Assembly: GCF_008365385.1 (NCBI RefSeq)
Contig: NZ_QOVF01000001.1
Location: forward strand, 1,364,001 to 1,428,000
Source of the DNA: Halopseudomonas laoshanensis
GTDB taxonomy: Bacteria > Pseudomonadota > Gammaproteobacteria > Pseudomonadales > Pseudomonadaceae
Length of the DNA: 64,000 nt
Reading direction: 5' to 3'
Positions 29,592 through 40,188 of the stretch are shown piece after piece. A model generated the notes under the pieces. The model had not been told where the DNA came from. It searched no databases and saw only the letters and a list, made by a program, of their open reading frames with translations. Position 1 is the first letter of the stretch; each line of letters opens with the position of its first letter. The translations under genes were made by a program, and so were the position numbers.

Positions 29592-30614
29592 TCAAGCCGC
29601 CGGCCAGCTCAAGCCATCAAGCCTCGCGGCGATACGCTGCGGCAACCCCGCTCGACTGACCCGCACCGCCTGTTGAATAGCCGCGCTAAAAGCTTTCTCA
29701 TCGGCGTTGCCATGGCTCTTGACCACCACGCCATTGAGACCCAGTAAACTGGCTCCATTGTAGCAGCCCGGATCATGCCTGCTGATCGTCGGCTTCAGCG
29801 CACCCCGCAGCAGCGGCGCCAGGCAACGTAACAGCAGGCTGGCGCGCAAAGCATTGCGAATCTCACCCTGCAAATAGCCTGCAAGCCCTTCACTGGCCTT
29901 GAGCACGACATTACCGACAAAGCCATCGCAGACCACCACGTCGGCATCGCCGCGAAAAAGCGCGTCGCCCTCGATATGACCGACATAGTTGACCAGGTCG
30001 CTTTCGCGTAACAGCTTGGCGGCCTCGCGCACATTGTGCGAGCCCTTGTTGACCTCGCTGCCGATATTCAAAAGCGCCACCCGCGGCCTGTCGATGCCCG
30101 AGACCTCGCTGGCCGCTTCAGAGCCCATCACGGCAAATTCGAACAACTGCCGCGCGGAACAATCCACATTGGCGCCCAGGTCGAGCAAAAAACAGGATTT
30201 CCCCGCCACCGGCAGCGCTGCCATGATGGCCGGTCGCTCTATCCCCTCCAGGGTACCCAGCAGCGACCGCGACAGCACCATCAGCGCACCGGTATTACCG
30301 GCGCTCAAACAGCCGTCAGCATGCCCGTCGCGCACTTGCTGAATAGCCACGCGCATGGACGCATCCTTCTTGCCGCGCAAAACGCTGGCAGGCGGATCAT
30401 CGGCGAGAATGACTTCAGTTGTGGGAATAAGCTGGAAACGCTCGGGGGGCAAGCGGTGTTGCTGGCATAGCTGAGCAACGGGGTCGGTAGCACCAACCAG
30501 AATGACATGCAGATCAGGGGTCATCTGCAAACTGCGGGCAACCGCAGGAATAATGCAACGGGGACCGAAGTCCCCGCCCATCACATCAATCGCAAGACGG
30601 ACTGACGTGGACAA
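29592..30614 (-). CDS. plsX: Phosphate acyltransferase PlsX
   Basis: The 340-residue enzyme has AIDVMGGDFGPR, SAGNTGALMVLSR, ERPAIMAALP and LLNIGSEVNKGS, the PlsX blocks. It converts acyl-ACP to acyl-phosphate for phosphatidic acid synthesis. The start appears to be the TTG at 30614 just after the rpmF stop, with AAGGAC some 15 bases upstream. No better-placed ATG exists before the conserved region except the internal one at DVMGGD, which would lose the first strand. Confidence 0.94.
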   Translation of the reverse strand: MSTSVRLAIDVMGGDFGPRCIIPAVARSLQMTPDLHVILVGATDPVAQLCQQHRLPPERFQLIPTTEVILADDPPASVLRGKKDASMRVAIQQVRDGHADGCLSAGNTGALMVLSRSLLGTLEGIERPAIMAALPVAGKSCFLLDLGANVDCSARQLFEFAVMGSEAASEVSGIDRPRVALLNIGSEVNKGSHNVREAAKLLRESDLVNYVGHIEGDALFRGDADVVVCDGFVGNVVLKASEGLAGYLQGEIRNALRASLLLRCLAPLLRGALKPTISRHDPGCYNGASLLGLNGVVVKSHGNADEKAFSAAIQQAVRVSRAGLPQRIAARLDGLSWPAA

Positions 30615-30617
30615 GAC

Positions 30618-30800
30618 TTACTCGTCGTTGTCCTTGTTAACTATCTGACGGCCACGGTAGAAGCCATCGGGAGTCATGTGGTGACGAAGGTGAGTCTCAC
30701 CGGTGGTGCTGTCCACTGACAGAGCCGCTGAGGTCAGTGAATCATGTGAACGACGCATTCCGCGCGCGGAACGAGACTTTTTGTTCTGCTGTACAGCCAT
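30618..30800 (-). CDS. rpmF: 50S ribosomal protein L32
   Basis: The 60-residue basic protein [20 protein letters not shown] is the canonical L32 start. It lacks the zinc cysteines found in some L32 paralogs. It lies between the yceD gene and plsX, the conserved rpmF-plsX-fab order. Confidence 0.97.
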   Translation of the reverse strand: MAVQQNKKSRSARGMRRSHDSLTSAALSVDSTTGETHLRHHMTPDGFYRGRQIVNKDNDE

Positions 30801-30821
30801 GGCGATAAGCTCCTAAGCTTT

Positions 30822-31346
30822 TCAGGTATCACGTTTTAACGATGCCAACACACTAAAGGGATTAGGCTTCTCAGTCTTTTCCGCTTCAGGTTCCTCCGGA
30901 TCGGGTTGGTAGCCCGGGGGATGCTGACATGTTTCCATTGGATGCATTGGAACTGCAGGCAGAGCCAAGAGCAGTTCATCCTCGATCAGCGCATGCAGAT
31001 CCAGGGGTTCATCATCCATAATAACCGGTTCGTAGTGCCGCGGCAGTTGTTTGGCTGCTTCGTCACTTGTTACAAAACCCACGTCACACTGACTATCGAG
31101 CGGTACCACTACTTGCTCAAGGCAACGCTGACAAATCAGTGCCACCTCAACCGCGTAGTGTCCGTGCAGGGTAGCAATACCCTGCTCGTCCCGCGCAAAA
31201 GCGAGTTCAACCTGAACGTCCCCGGCAGGAGCGTCCAACAGGGCACTCAGGCGTGGCATCTTGACGGCAGCAACGGTTCCTTTCAGAACGATTTCGCGGT
31301 CAACCAGCTTGCGTGGCTCTATGTGTGCAGGTATGGGTCCAGACAT
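30822..31346 (-). CDS. yceD: YceD/DUF177 family protein upstream of rpmF
   Basis: The 174-residue protein has CQRCLEQVVVPL and a terminal block PMETCQHPPGYQPDPEEPE, with paired cysteines that may bind a metal. DUF177 proteins nearly always precede rpmF and are linked to 23S rRNA accumulation. It starts at 31346 (MSGPIPAHIEPRKL), divergent from the maf gene. Confidence 0.92.
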   Translation of the reverse strand: MSGPIPAHIEPRKLVDREIVLKGTVAAVKMPRLSALLDAPAGDVQVELAFARDEQGIATLHGHYAVEVALICQRCLEQVVVPLDSQCDVGFVTSDEAAKQLPRHYEPVIMDDEPLDLHALIEDELLLALPAVPMHPMETCQHPPGYQPDPEEPEAEKTEKPNPFSVLASLKRDT

Positions 31347-31458
31347 AAGCGCGCAATTCTAGGCATCATGCGCCCCGCTGTCAAAACTATTTGCAGTTTA
31401 ATCCCAACAGCGCGCGCCGGGGTTAGAATGCCCCCTTCACACTCATCAGGCCTATAGC

Positions 31459-32037
31459 ATGCTGCCCATTGTACTTGCCTCAAGCTCACCCTATAGACGC
31501 GCCCTGCTCGAGCGACTAGGGCTGCCTTTCACCTGGGCAGCGCCGGAGGTGGACGAAACAGCACAGCCCGGTGAGAGCGCTGCCGCGCTGACCCTGCGTC
31601 TGGCGCAAGCCAAAGCACTGGCATTGGTCGAGCGCTATCCCCAGCACCTGATAATCGGCTCGGATCAGGTGCTGTTGCTCAATGGCGTTGCGGTGAGCAA
31701 GCCCGGCACTCATGAGGCTGCCCGCGAACAACTATCAGCTTGTAGCGGCAGGACCCTGACATTTCACACATCACTGTGCCTGCTGAACAGCCTGAGCGGT
31801 GAGAGCCAATCCGTGGTCGAGCCCTTCGAGGTGGTCTTCAGGACGTTGAACGCCGAGCGCATCGAGCGTTATCTACGCACAGAGCAGCCTTACGACTGCG
31901 CTGGCAGTTTCAAAATGGAGGGACTGGGGATCACGCTGTTTCACGCCCTGCGCGGGGATGACCCCAACAGCCTGATCGGGCTTCCGCTGATCAGACTGTG
32001 CGACATGCTTATAAAGGAAGGAATCGATTTACCCTGA
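31459..32037 (+). CDS. maf: Maf-family nucleotide pyrophosphatase (YceF type)
   Basis: The 192-residue protein has VLASSSPYRRALLERLG, IGSDQVLLLNG with the catalytic Asp, SACSGRTLTFHTS, and YDCAGSFKMEGLG. The YceF branch of Maf proteins hydrolyses 7-methyl-GTP and so clears modified nucleotides. It is divergent from yceD by 112 bp and converges with sppA. Confidence 0.92.
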   Translation: MLPIVLASSSPYRRALLERLGLPFTWAAPEVDETAQPGESAAALTLRLAQAKALALVERYPQHLIIGSDQVLLLNGVAVSKPGTHEAAREQLSACSGRTLTFHTSLCLLNSLSGESQSVVEPFEVVFRTLNAERIERYLRTEQPYDCAGSFKMEGLGITLFHALRGDDPNSLIGLPLIRLCDMLIKEGIDLP

Positions 32038-32048
32038 GCGCTAGCGGC

Positions 32049-33062
32049 TCAGCGCAGCACCGGGGCACTCAAACCCAGGTGCGTTGCCAGGGTATTGCCG
32101 ATGCTGGTTCCCAGCTGACGCGAGAAGCGCTGGAAGGGAGATTCGCGATGGGTGAAATCAACCACCTCTTCAGCACCGATGATGTCCCGTGCTACCGCCG
32201 AGGTGCTAGACAAACCATCAACCAGACCCAGTTCTACCGCCTGCTCGCCTGACCATACCAGGCCGCTGAACATATCCGGATGCTCCTTGAGACGATCACC
32301 CCGGCCAGCTTTTACCTGCTCGATAAATTGCTGGTGGGTGGTTTGCAGAACGTCCTGCCAGAACGCCCGCTCTTCCGGCTTCTCTGGCTGGAAGGGATCG
32401 AGAAATGCCTTATGCTCGCCGGCAGTATAAGTGCGGCGTTCGATCCCCAGCTTATCCAAGGTCTCGACGAAACCGAAACCGGCGGCGGTGACGCCAATCG
32501 ACCCCACCAGACTGGCTTTGTCCGCGTAAATTTCATCTGCGGCCGCGGCAATATAGTAAGCACCTGACGCACCCAGATCGGTAATCACCGCATAAAGCTT
32601 CTTGTCTGGATACAACCCACGCAAACGCTTGATTTCGTCATACACATAGCCTGACTGCACCGGGCTGCCACCTGGGCTGTTGATGCGTAGAATCACGCCG
32701 CGAGTGTTTTCGTCTTCGAACGCGCTGCGCAGGCTGGTGACCAGATTGTCTGCACTGGCTTCCTGCTGGTCAGCAATCAGCCCGCGCAATTCGATTACTG
32801 CAGTGTGGGGCTCACCGACGGAACCAGCCCCTTCCATCGACGAGAAATCCGAAAACAGCATGATCGCGCCAAACAGATAAACAAAGGTCAGCGTTTTGAA
32901 GAAAATACCCCAGCGGCGCGAACGACGTTGCTCCTGAACCGAAGCCAGTAAACCTTTCTCCAGCAACTCCCAGGCCTTTCTGTCTTCACGACTTTTCAAC
33001 GCCGCCGCCCGAGTTTGCTCAGGATCCTGCTGAGGACCTTCGGTCCACTTATCCGATGACAT
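32049..33062 (-). CDS. sppA: Signal peptide peptidase SppA (S49 family)
   Basis: The 337-residue membrane-anchored serine protease has one N-terminal helix (FFKTLTFVYLFGAIMLFS), RINSPGGSPVQSG, ASGAYYIAAAADEIYADKAS with the nucleophile serine, LVGSIGV and the lysine in GEHKAFLDPF. The short, single-domain form forms oligomers that remove leftover signal peptides in the membrane. It follows the HAD gene by 3 bp. Confidence 0.93.
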   Translation of the reverse strand: MSSDKWTEGPQQDPEQTRAAALKSREDRKAWELLEKGLLASVQEQRRSRRWGIFFKTLTFVYLFGAIMLFSDFSSMEGAGSVGEPHTAVIELRGLIADQQEASADNLVTSLRSAFEDENTRGVILRINSPGGSPVQSGYVYDEIKRLRGLYPDKKLYAVITDLGASGAYYIAAAADEIYADKASLVGSIGVTAAGFGFVETLDKLGIERRTYTAGEHKAFLDPFQPEKPEERAFWQDVLQTTHQQFIEQVKAGRGDRLKEHPDMFSGLVWSGEQAVELGLVDGLSSTSAVARDIIGAEEVVDFTHRESPFQRFSRQLGTSIGNTLATHLGLSAPVLR

Positions 33063-33065
33063 GCT

Positions 33066-33773
33066 CTAACCTCTGCTTACGGGAATACTGATTGTCTTAC
33101 TGACGGGTGCCGAGTTCACCGGCGACAGAATCCAGCTACGGAACTCGCTGAAAGCATCAATACAATGCTCCGGCTGGCTTTGCAACAGGTGCTCCCGCGA
33201 CTGCGCGCCATAGGTCACGGCGATAGCGCGCACCCGCGCATTGTGAGCCATGCGGATGTCGTACTCGCTGTCACCCAGCATTACCGCATTGGTGGCTGGG
33301 GTTTCCAGGCGATTGAGGATTTCTTCCAGCATCCTTGGATGCGGCTTGCTCAGGCTTTCATCGGCGCAACGAGTAGCATCGAAAAAATTCGTCAGATCAT
33401 GTGACTTGAGTACTCGATCCAGCCCCCGGCGACTCTTGCCGGTAGCCACTGCCAACTTGTAACCGGATTGACGCAGCTCAGCCAAGGTATCCAGCACACC
33501 GTCGAACAGCGGCGAGGGTGTTTGTTCCTGAGCAACGAAATACTGGCTGTAGGCTTCGGTCAGACGCCGGGTTAAAGACGGGTCGTCGATATCGGGAAAC
33601 AGCACCGCCACCGCTTCGGGCAAACCCAGGCCAATAATGTCTCGCACCTGCTGCTCGGCTGGCAAAGGCACACCAATCAGTTCGGCGGCGCCACGCATGC
33701 ACTCGACAATACGCGAGATGGAATCGGACAGTGTGCCATCCCAATCAAAAATAACCGTTCGGATTTCACGCAT
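33066..33773 (-). CDS. HAD-superfamily phosphatase (PGP/Gph type)
   Basis: The 235-residue hydrolase has DWDGTLSDS (motif I), [14 protein letters not shown] (motif II), the lysine in SKPHPRML and [13 protein letters not shown] (motifs III-IV). Such enzymes dephosphorylate small phosphoesters; the substrate cannot be read from sequence. Its ATG overlaps the rluC stop by 8 bases and it runs into sppA, so the three genes form a unit. Confidence 0.9.
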   Translation of the reverse strand: MREIRTVIFDWDGTLSDSISRIVECMRGAAELIGVPLPAEQQVRDIIGLGLPEAVAVLFPDIDDPSLTRRLTEAYSQYFVAQEQTPSPLFDGVLDTLAELRQSGYKLAVATGKSRRGLDRVLKSHDLTNFFDATRCADESLSKPHPRMLEEILNRLETPATNAVMLGDSEYDIRMAHNARVRAIAVTYGAQSREHLLQSQPEHCIDAFSEFRSWILSPVNSAPVSKTISIPVSRG

Positions 33774-34725
33774 GATCTAGCTTTCTCAAAGTTTCGTCCC
33801 ACATCCGGCCCGGCTCCGCGGCTATTTCCAGACGCGTACCATCAGGCAACTCGGTCGTCAGCGACGCCGCATGCAAGAACAGGCGCTTGCCACCCATCTC
33901 ACGAATCTGCTGGGAGAAGTCATCATCACCGTATTTGGGGTCACCCGCTATCGGATGCCCCGCGTGCCGCGCATGCACCCGTATCTGATGCGTACGGCCG
34001 GTAATAGGCCGAGCTTCGACGAGCGTGGCGAAATCGCCGAAGCGTTTGACCACACTGAACTCGGTCAGGGACTCTTTACCCTCCGGATTGACTTCCACCA
34101 TCCGCTCACCGGAGCGCAAGTTATTCTTCTGCAGCGGCGCGTGCACGCGTTTGGTGGTCGCGGGCCAGTGCCCACGCACCAGCGCCAGATAGCGCTTGCG
34201 AACGCCATCACCGCGCAACGCTGCGTGCAGATGCCGCAGCATGCTGCGCTTTTTTGCAATCATCAGGCAGCCGGAGGTATCCCGGTCCAGGCGGTGCACC
34301 AGCTCCAGTTGCGGACAGTCCGGACGAAGCTGACGCATGGCTTCGATAACCCCAAAATTCAGCCCGCTACCACCGTGCACAGCCAGGCCGGCTGGCTTGT
34401 TGACCACAATCAGGCCTTTGTCTTCATAGACGATATTGCTTTCCAGCGCCTGCAAAATGCCCTGCCCGACCAACACCGGCTCGTTTGGCTCTGGCAGTCT
34501 GACCGGCGGGATACGCACGTTATCGCCGGCCTGAAGCCGGTATTCTGGCTTGATCCGGCCTTTATTAACGCGCACCTCACCCTTGCGCAAAATGCGGTAG
34601 ACGAAGGTGCGTGGAGCACCCTTGAGACGGGTCAGCAGATAGTTGTCGATACGTTGACCGGCCTGGTCTTCGGTAATCAGATCAATCTGGACTTTGGGGG
34701 GCATATCGGAGGCGCTTGTATTCAT
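33766..34725 (-). CDS. rluC: 23S rRNA pseudouridine synthase C
   Basis: The 319-residue enzyme has an N-terminal S4 RNA-binding domain (about residues 12-75, [20 protein letters not shown]) and the catalytic [15 protein letters not shown] with the active Asp. [12 protein letters not shown] and [21 protein letters not shown] follow. It modifies U955, U2504 and U2580 of 23S rRNA. ATG 34725 is preferred over 34761, though ribosome-site evidence is weak. It is divergent from rne, as in many gammaproteobacteria. Confidence 0.93.
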   Translation of the reverse strand: MNTSASDMPPKVQIDLITEDQAGQRIDNYLLTRLKGAPRTFVYRILRKGEVRVNKGRIKPEYRLQAGDNVRIPPVRLPEPNEPVLVGQGILQALESNIVYEDKGLIVVNKPAGLAVHGGSGLNFGVIEAMRQLRPDCPQLELVHRLDRDTSGCLMIAKKRSMLRHLHAALRGDGVRKRYLALVRGHWPATTKRVHAPLQKNNLRSGERMVEVNPEGKESLTEFSVVKRFGDFATLVEARPITGRTHQIRVHARHAGHPIAGDPKYGDDDFSQQIREMGGKRLFLHAASLTTELPDGTRLEIAAEPGRMWDETLRKLDHA

Positions 34726-34752
34726 CCGCGCATGATACATTTTTTCTTGCAA

Positions 34753-34781
34753 TTGAAGCACTTAAAAAATGCTGTTATATT
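34753..34781 (+). promoter_or_regulatory. Candidate sigma70 promoter of rne
   Basis: TTGAAG (34753-34758), 17-bp spacer, TATATT (34776-34781) on the plus strand fits a housekeeping promoter well. Transcription would begin near 34788, giving rne a leader of about 610 nt. The promoter overlaps the upstream edge of rluC, whose own promoter must lie in the same region on the other strand. Confidence 0.55.
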
Positions 34782-34787
34782 CGGACG

Positions 34788-35398
34788 AGCTGCGTAACAG
34801 GCAGCCGGGGATACCGCTAGCGCAAGATGATGCCGCAGCCCCCAGAAACACCGATATAGAGGCCTCGCCAGGCTATTATAGATTTTGCCAGGCGGCCTTA
34901 TTGATCGACACACTGGTTGCCATGTGGCAGCCAGAATATAAACCCGCTCCCCGCAAGACGATGAGCGGCACCCGATTAAGATGGGTATGTGTTAGGTGGA
35001 GATGCACAGCTTCAGGATCATGTGACGAGCGTCGATACGTGTTTTATGTGTCCCCGTTCCCAGTCCGGCTGATTCCTCCCGAAGGAACCTTTGAACACGC
35101 CAGCAGGTGATCCGATCCTCTGCCGGTGGTAAAGCACAATTCGACGCCGGCATTTCTGGTTCGAGTTATTCACCAGGTCGCGCTGTGACAGGATCACGCC
35201 AGCCCGTCTTTGAAGGTTCTCTGAAATAGTTTCTCTGTACTCGCCGTAGACAGATGCCGTTATCACCGCCCTGGCTGTGATGATCACTCTGAACAAGGGC
35301 AAGGTTGGCCCAAGCAGAAACACGCCTGACACCTGACATAAGAGTCGCAGGTGCCGTCATTGTGTAATCCGGGAGCACTGGAAACACAACGGTACTTC
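34788..35398 (+). promoter_or_regulatory. Long 5' leader of rne, likely autoregulatory
   Basis: This ~610-bp stretch holds no convincing gene: a 113-codon reading at 34769-35110 has no ribosome site or recognisable motif. In Escherichia coli the rne leader (about 360 nt) folds into hairpins that RNase E itself cleaves to control its level. A similar autoregulatory role is likely here, but I could not fold the RNA. Leader length exceeds that of E. coli. Confidence 0.5.
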
Positions 35399-38300
35399 AT
35401 GAAAAGAATGCTGATCAACGCAACTCAACCCGAAGAGTTGCGCGTCGCCCTGGTAGATGGCCAGCGCCTGTACGATCTGGATATTGAATCCGGAGCCCGT
35501 GAACAGAAGAAAGCCAACATCTATAAAGGCCGGATCACCCGGGTCGAGCCTAGCCTCGAAGCCGCTTTCGTCGACTTCGGATCTGATCGTCACGGCTTTC
35601 TCCCCCTCAAGGAAATCTCCCGCGAATACTTCTCCAAGCAGCCTGAAGGCCGCGTCAACATCAAGGAAGTACTGCGCGAAGGCCAGGAAGTCATTGTCCA
35701 GGTAGACAAGGAAGAACGTGGCAACAAGGGCGCCGCCCTGACCACTTTCATCAGTCTGGCTGGCCGTTACCTGGTACTGATGCCAAACAATCCCCGTGCC
35801 GGTGGTATCTCACGCCGCATCGAAGGCGATGAGCGCAACGATCTGCGCGAAGCTATTAATAGCCTGAACGTGCCCGCCGATATGGGCATGATCGTGCGTA
35901 CTGCCGGCCTGGGCCGCAGCGCCGAAGAACTGCAATGGGATCTGGATTACCTGCTGCAACTCTGGGGTGCCATCAAAGGCGCCTCCACCGAGCGCCCCTC
36001 CCCGTTCCTGATCTATCAGGAAAGCAACGTCATCATCCGCGCGATCCGCGACTATCTGCGCCAGGACATCGGCGAAGTGCTGATCGACAGCGAAACGGTC
36101 AAGGAAGAAGCGCTGAACTTCATCAGTCAGGTCATGCCGCAGTACGCGAGCAAGGTCAAACTGTATGAAGACACAGTGCCCCTGTTCAACCGTTTCCAGA
36201 TTGAAAGCCAGATTGAAACCGCCTTTGAACGTGAAGTGAAACTGCCCTCCGGCGGCTCCATCGTCATCGATCACACGGAAGCTCTGGTATCAGTCGACAT
36301 CAACTCCTCGCGCGCCACCAAAGGTAGCGATATCGAGGAAACTGCGCTGCAGACCAACCTGGAAGCGGCTGAAGAAATCGCCCGCCAGCTGCGCCTGCGT
36401 GATATCGGCGGCCTGATCGTTATCGACTTTATCGACATGACGCCAGCGAAGAACCAGCGCGCCGTGGAAGAACGCGTCAAGGAAAGCCTCGAAGCCGACC
36501 GTGCCCGTGTTCAGGTTGGTCGCATCTCACGCTTTGGCCTGCTGGAAATGTCGCGTCAGCGCCTGCGTCCGTCTCTGGGTGAAACCAGCGGTATCGTCTG
36601 CCCACGCTGTAACGGTCGCGGCACCATCCGCGACGTTGAATCCCTGTCGCTCTCCGTTTTGCGACTGATTGAAGAGGAAGCGCTCAAGGAGCGTACCGCT
36701 GAAGTGCGCGCACACGTGCCGATCGCCGTGGCTACCTTCCTGCTCAACGAGAAGCGTGATGCGCTGGCCAAGACCGAAGAGCGTACCAAGGTCCGCCTGC
36801 TGATCCTGCCCAGCGAACACATGGAAACGCCGCACTTTGACGTACAGCGCCTGCGTGATGATCACGAGTCGGTCCTGAACGGCGAAACCAGCTACACCAT
36901 GAGCAGTGACATCGTTGCTGAAGAGCCAACGCCGGTCAGCCAGACCAAAGCCATTGTGCGTCAGGAAGCAGCGGTCAAGACCATTGCCCCTTCACGCCCT
37001 GCGCCCTCCCCGGTAGCCGCAGCAGCCCAGGCAATCCAGGAAGCCCAACCGGGCATCTTCAAAGGTCTGATCAAATCCCTGGTCAGCTTGTTTGCCACCG
37101 ATGAGCAGCCTGCGGAAGAAGCCAAGCCGGCGAAGTCGGAAGCTCGCCCTGCTGCACGTGACAACAAGCGCAACGACGAGCGGCGCAATGGCCGCAACCG
37201 TCGCCCGCGCAACGAGCGCAGTGATCGTCCAGAACGCGCTGAAAAGCCCGAACGCAGCGAGCGAACTGAAAAGCCTGAGCGTGCCGAGCGCCCCGAGCGC
37301 AAGCCGCAGGCGCCGCGTAACGAGCCGCAGGCCGAGAAGCGTGATCAGCAGCCTGCTGCCGCCGCCGCCGCAGTCATCGATAGCAGCGCATCTACCGAGG
37401 CGCCAACCACCCGTCGCCGTCGCCGCGCTCCTAGCGACGCCGGCACTGACACGCGTCCGGTCAATCAGGAAAGCAACAGCGCCGCACCTGCTGAACGCCG
37501 TCCTCGCCGTAACGAGGAGAAGCTGGAGAGCGAAGAGGTCGATCTGGACCAGGTAGATCAACCCGTTGCAGAGGAAGGCACTGAGGGCGATCGTCCGAAG
37601 CGTCGCTCACGCAACAGCCAGCGCCGCCGAAACAATCGTCGCAGCCGCGTGAATCAGGATGAAACCCAAAGCGTCGATGGCGAACAGAGCAGTCAGCAAA
37701 ATGCTGACCAGCAGTCCACCGTGGCTGCCGATCAAGATGCAGACCAGAGTGTTAAAGAAGGTGCGGCGCAATCAGGCTCTGAGCCGAGCAAGATTGCTGC
37801 AGCTGCAGTGTCTGCGACCGCAGCATTGCCTGAACACAATACCGAGCAGCAGCCAGCTGAAGCCTCGGCCCGTGCTGACGTCAGCGACATCAGTGCTCCG
37901 GTTGAAGCCGGACTGACACAAGCTGCCGTTGAGCTGGAAGCCTCTATCGAGCATGCCGTTGAAGCCTTCAGCCACTCGCAGCCCCGCGAGCAGCAAGAGG
38001 AAACGAGCGTAGCTGATACTGCATCCGAGCCCAGCACAGCATCAGCGGACGTTACCGACACGCCAGAGACGACCGAGACTCTGACGCCAGTCATTCAGTC
38101 CGTAAACGAAACCACTACCGAGCCTACCAAGGTCGAAACACCTGTCGCTGCAACAGCACAGGCCGAGCCTGAAGCGGCCGTGGAAGCACCTGCCGAATCT
38201 GCGCCGGAACCGGTAGTAGCGACGCCTGAGCCGGCCGCCGAGCCAGCTCCTGAGCCAGTTCCTGCGGTAACAGAAAGCGGTCGTGCCTATAACGATCCTC

Positions 38301-38635
38301 GGGAAATTCGCCGCCGCCAGCTGGAAGCCAAGCGACTTGCCGAACAGGCAGAAGCATCTGCGCCAGCGCAAGAAGCTGTCACAGCGCCGGAGCTCGTTGC
38401 GCAACCAGCTGTAGAGCAAGAAGCGGCAGCAGAGCCACAGCAGTCAACCGTCGAGACTGACGTTGCCGACGTGCAGGAGCCAGCGCCGCGCGCCAACTCC
38501 ATGTCCGAACAGGCTGCGCTGGCCATCGAGCCCGAGGACACGTCTACTGAAGACGAGAAATCGGCCGAAGCAGCGCAAGACGAAAGCGAAAGCAAAGCTG
38601 ACAACGCTGACGAAGAAGACAAGAACCCTCGCTAA
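35399..38635 (+). CDS. rne: Ribonuclease E
   Basis: The 1078-residue endonuclease has an S1 domain (about residues 35-120), the catalytic aspartates D300 (SVDINSSRA) and D343 (VIDFIDM), and the zinc-link CPRC at 401-404 that ties the tetramer. The catalytic half ends near residue 520. The C-terminal half is disordered: an Arg/Glu/Pro repeat region at about 590-645, an A/E/P/T-rich stretch, and a [10 protein letters not shown] segment (NDPR at 965-968). That half is the degradosome scaffold. The ATG 35399 gives the conserved [18 protein letters not shown] opening; an in-frame reading to 35351 is unconserved. Confidence 0.97.
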   Translation: MKRMLINATQPEELRVALVDGQRLYDLDIESGAREQKKANIYKGRITRVEPSLEAAFVDFGSDRHGFLPLKEISREYFSKQPEGRVNIKEVLREGQEVIVQVDKEERGNKGAALTTFISLAGRYLVLMPNNPRAGGISRRIEGDERNDLREAINSLNVPADMGMIVRTAGLGRSAEELQWDLDYLLQLWGAIKGASTERPSPFLIYQESNVIIRAIRDYLRQDIGEVLIDSETVKEEALNFISQVMPQYASKVKLYEDTVPLFNRFQIESQIETAFEREVKLPSGGSIVIDHTEALVSVDINSSRATKGSDIEETALQTNLEAAEEIARQLRLRDIGGLIVIDFIDMTPAKNQRAVEERVKESLEADRARVQVGRISRFGLLEMSRQRLRPSLGETSGIVCPRCNGRGTIRDVESLSLSVLRLIEEEALKERTAEVRAHVPIAVATFLLNEKRDALAKTEERTKVRLLILPSEHMETPHFDVQRLRDDHESVLNGETSYTMSSDIVAEEPTPVSQTKAIVRQEAAVKTIAPSRPAPSPVAAAAQAIQEAQPGIFKGLIKSLVSLFATDEQPAEEAKPAKSEARPAARDNKRNDERRNGRNRRPRNERSDRPERAEKPERSERTEKPERAERPERKPQAPRNEPQAEKRDQQPAAAAAAVIDSSASTEAPTTRRRRRAPSDAGTDTRPVNQESNSAAPAERRPRRNEEKLESEEVDLDQVDQPVAEEGTEGDRPKRRSRNSQRRRNNRRSRVNQDETQSVDGEQSSQQNADQQSTVAADQDADQSVKEGAAQSGSEPSKIAAAAVSATAALPEHNTEQQPAEASARADVSDISAPVEAGLTQAAVELEASIEHAVEAFSHSQPREQQEETSVADTASEPSTASADVTDTPETTETLTPVIQSVNETTTEPTKVETPVAATAQAEPEAAVEAPAESAPEPVVATPEPAAEPAPEPVPAVTESGRAYNDPREIRRRQLEAKRLAEQAEASAPAQEAVTAPELVAQPAVEQEAAAEPQQSTVETDVADVQEPAPRANSMSEQAALAIEPEDTSTEDEKSAEAAQDESESKADNADEEDKNPR

Positions 38636-38650
38636 CGGGGTTCAAGACAA

Positions 38651-38680
38651 AAAAAGGGGATGCTTCGGCATCCCCTTTTT
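38651..38680. terminator. Bidirectional terminator between rne and murB
   Basis: AAAAAGGGGATGC, loop TTCG, GCATCCCCTTTTT. Tails of T on both strands make it work for rne (plus) and murB (minus). Confidence 0.95.
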
Positions 38681-38704
38681 TATGGCGCTGGTTTTTTTGT
38701 CAGA

Positions 38705-39724
38705 TCAACCGATTCGCTGCGGCTCCATCTCCAGTTCCAGGCCGAAACGGGTAAGTATGTCCTGCCGTACCCGGTCCGCCAGGGCCAGTATTTCAGCGCC
38801 CCTGGCTGCGGCCAGATTCACCAGCACCAGCGCCTGCTCGCTATGCACACCAACGCTGCCTTGCTGATAGCCCTTCCATCCAGCCTTCTCGATCAGCCAG
38901 CCCGCAGCCACCTTGAACTGGCCATCAGGCTGTGGGTAATGCGGCAATTGTGGATGCTCCACCAGCAATTGCTGCAACTTGACCGCCGATACCAGCGGGT
39001 TCTTGAAAAAACTCCCGGCGTTACCCAGGTGCGCAGGATCCGGCAGCTTGCTGCTACGGATCTGACAGACCAGCTCGCTGACTACCCGAGCATCAGGGCG
39101 TTGCAGCCCGGTGAACTGCCAGGCTGCTGCCAATGGTGCATATTCGATCTTTAACTGCGGCCGCAGCGACAGGCGCAAACGTACCCGCAGAATGACATAG
39201 CGCCCTGCCGCTTGTTTGAATAACGAATCGCGGTAGGCGAAGCGGCAGTCAGCTAACGTAAAACGGGTCACCTGACCACTTTCACGATCCAGCGCATCCA
39301 GGCTTTCAAAGCTGTCCTTGAGCTCGACGCCATAGGCGCCAATATTCTGCACTGGCGCGGCGCCCAACGTGCCGGGAATCAGCGACAGATTCTCCAGACC
39401 GGACAGACCCTGATCCAGGGTCCAGTTGACCAGCGCATGCCAGTTCTCCCCCGCCTCACCTTCGACAACAACCTCAGAGCCGTTGCGCGTGATAACACGG
39501 CGGCCGCGGGTGCGCATGGCAATCACCAGACCATCCACGGGGCCGGACAGCACTACGTTACTGCCACCGCCGAGCAGGGTCACAGGCCACTTGTGCGTAC
39601 TGGCCAATGCCAACGCCTCGCGCAGGTCGGTTTCAGTTTCCACGCAGATCAGGCGACGCGCCTTTTCGCTGATGCCGAAGCTATTGAACGTACGCAGATC
39701 GGCATGTTCGGCAATCGTCAGCAT
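38705..39724 (-). CDS. murB: UDP-N-acetylenolpyruvoylglucosamine reductase
   Basis: The 339-residue type I MurB has LLGGGSNVVLSGPVDG (FAD binding), VEGEAGENWHALV, GLSGLENLSLIPGTLGAAPV and the catalytic NAGSFFKNP with its serine. It uses NADPH to make UDP-MurNAc, the second committed step of peptidoglycan synthesis. The ATG at 39724 overlaps the stop of the phosphatase gene by 7 bases, so the pair is coupled. Confidence 0.96.
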   Translation of the reverse strand: MLTIAEHADLRTFNSFGISEKARRLICVETETDLREALALASTHKWPVTLLGGGSNVVLSGPVDGLVIAMRTRGRRVITRNGSEVVVEGEAGENWHALVNWTLDQGLSGLENLSLIPGTLGAAPVQNIGAYGVELKDSFESLDALDRESGQVTRFTLADCRFAYRDSLFKQAAGRYVILRVRLRLSLRPQLKIEYAPLAAAWQFTGLQRPDARVVSELVCQIRSSKLPDPAHLGNAGSFFKNPLVSAVKLQQLLVEHPQLPHYPQPDGQFKVAAGWLIEKAGWKGYQQGSVGVHSEQALVLVNLAAARGAEILALADRVRQDILTRFGLELEMEPQRIG

Positions 39725-40188
39725 GAGGTTCGAGCCAGATCTTCCAGCAATCCCCGGCTAGCCGCTTCGAGCATATCGAGCACCTGCTCAAAACCGGCTT
39801 CGCCACCGAAATACGGATCCGGCACTTCCTGGGGCCAATCCGGGGCATAGTCCATCAGTAAACCGATACGCGCGCGAGCGTTGGCAGGAGCTCGTGCAAG
39901 CAGGTTATCCAGGTTGCTCTGATCCATGGCGAGAATGAGGTCAAATTGCTCGAAGTCCTCGTCAGCCACTGCCCGCGCACGTTGCATGCGCAAATCGTAG
40001 CCGCGTTTCAAGGCTGCGGCAGTGGCGCGCTGGTCTGGCGGCTCGCCGGTGTGATAACCACCGGTGCCGGCGGAGTCGATACTGATTTCATGCTGCAAGG
40101 CGCTAGCTTGCAACTGGCTCGCAAAAACACCCTGCGCCGTCGGCGAACGACAGATGTTGCCCAGGCAAACGAACAGCACGCGAGTCAT
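39718..40188 (-). CDS. Low-molecular-weight phosphotyrosine phosphatase
   Basis: The 156-residue phosphatase opens [20 protein letters not shown] with the P-loop CX5R(S): C8, R14. It ends with the general-acid DP in VPDPYFGGE. It removes phosphate from tyrosine in proteins; often linked to surface polysaccharide control. The start is ATG 40188, overlapping the kdsB stop in ATGA; the reading to 40341 is spurious. Confidence 0.94.
   Translation of the reverse strand: MTRVLFVCLGNICRSPTAQGVFASQLQASALQHEISIDSAGTGGYHTGEPPDQRATAAALKRGYDLRMQRARAVADEDFEQFDLILAMDQSNLDNLLARAPANARARIGLLMDYAPDWPQEVPDPYFGGEAGFEQVLDMLEAASRGLLEDLARTSC

Noticed and set aside
34769..35110. 113-codon reading frame upstream of rne
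   Set aside because: No ribosome site, no recognisable motif, and it overlaps the putative rne promoter and leader.
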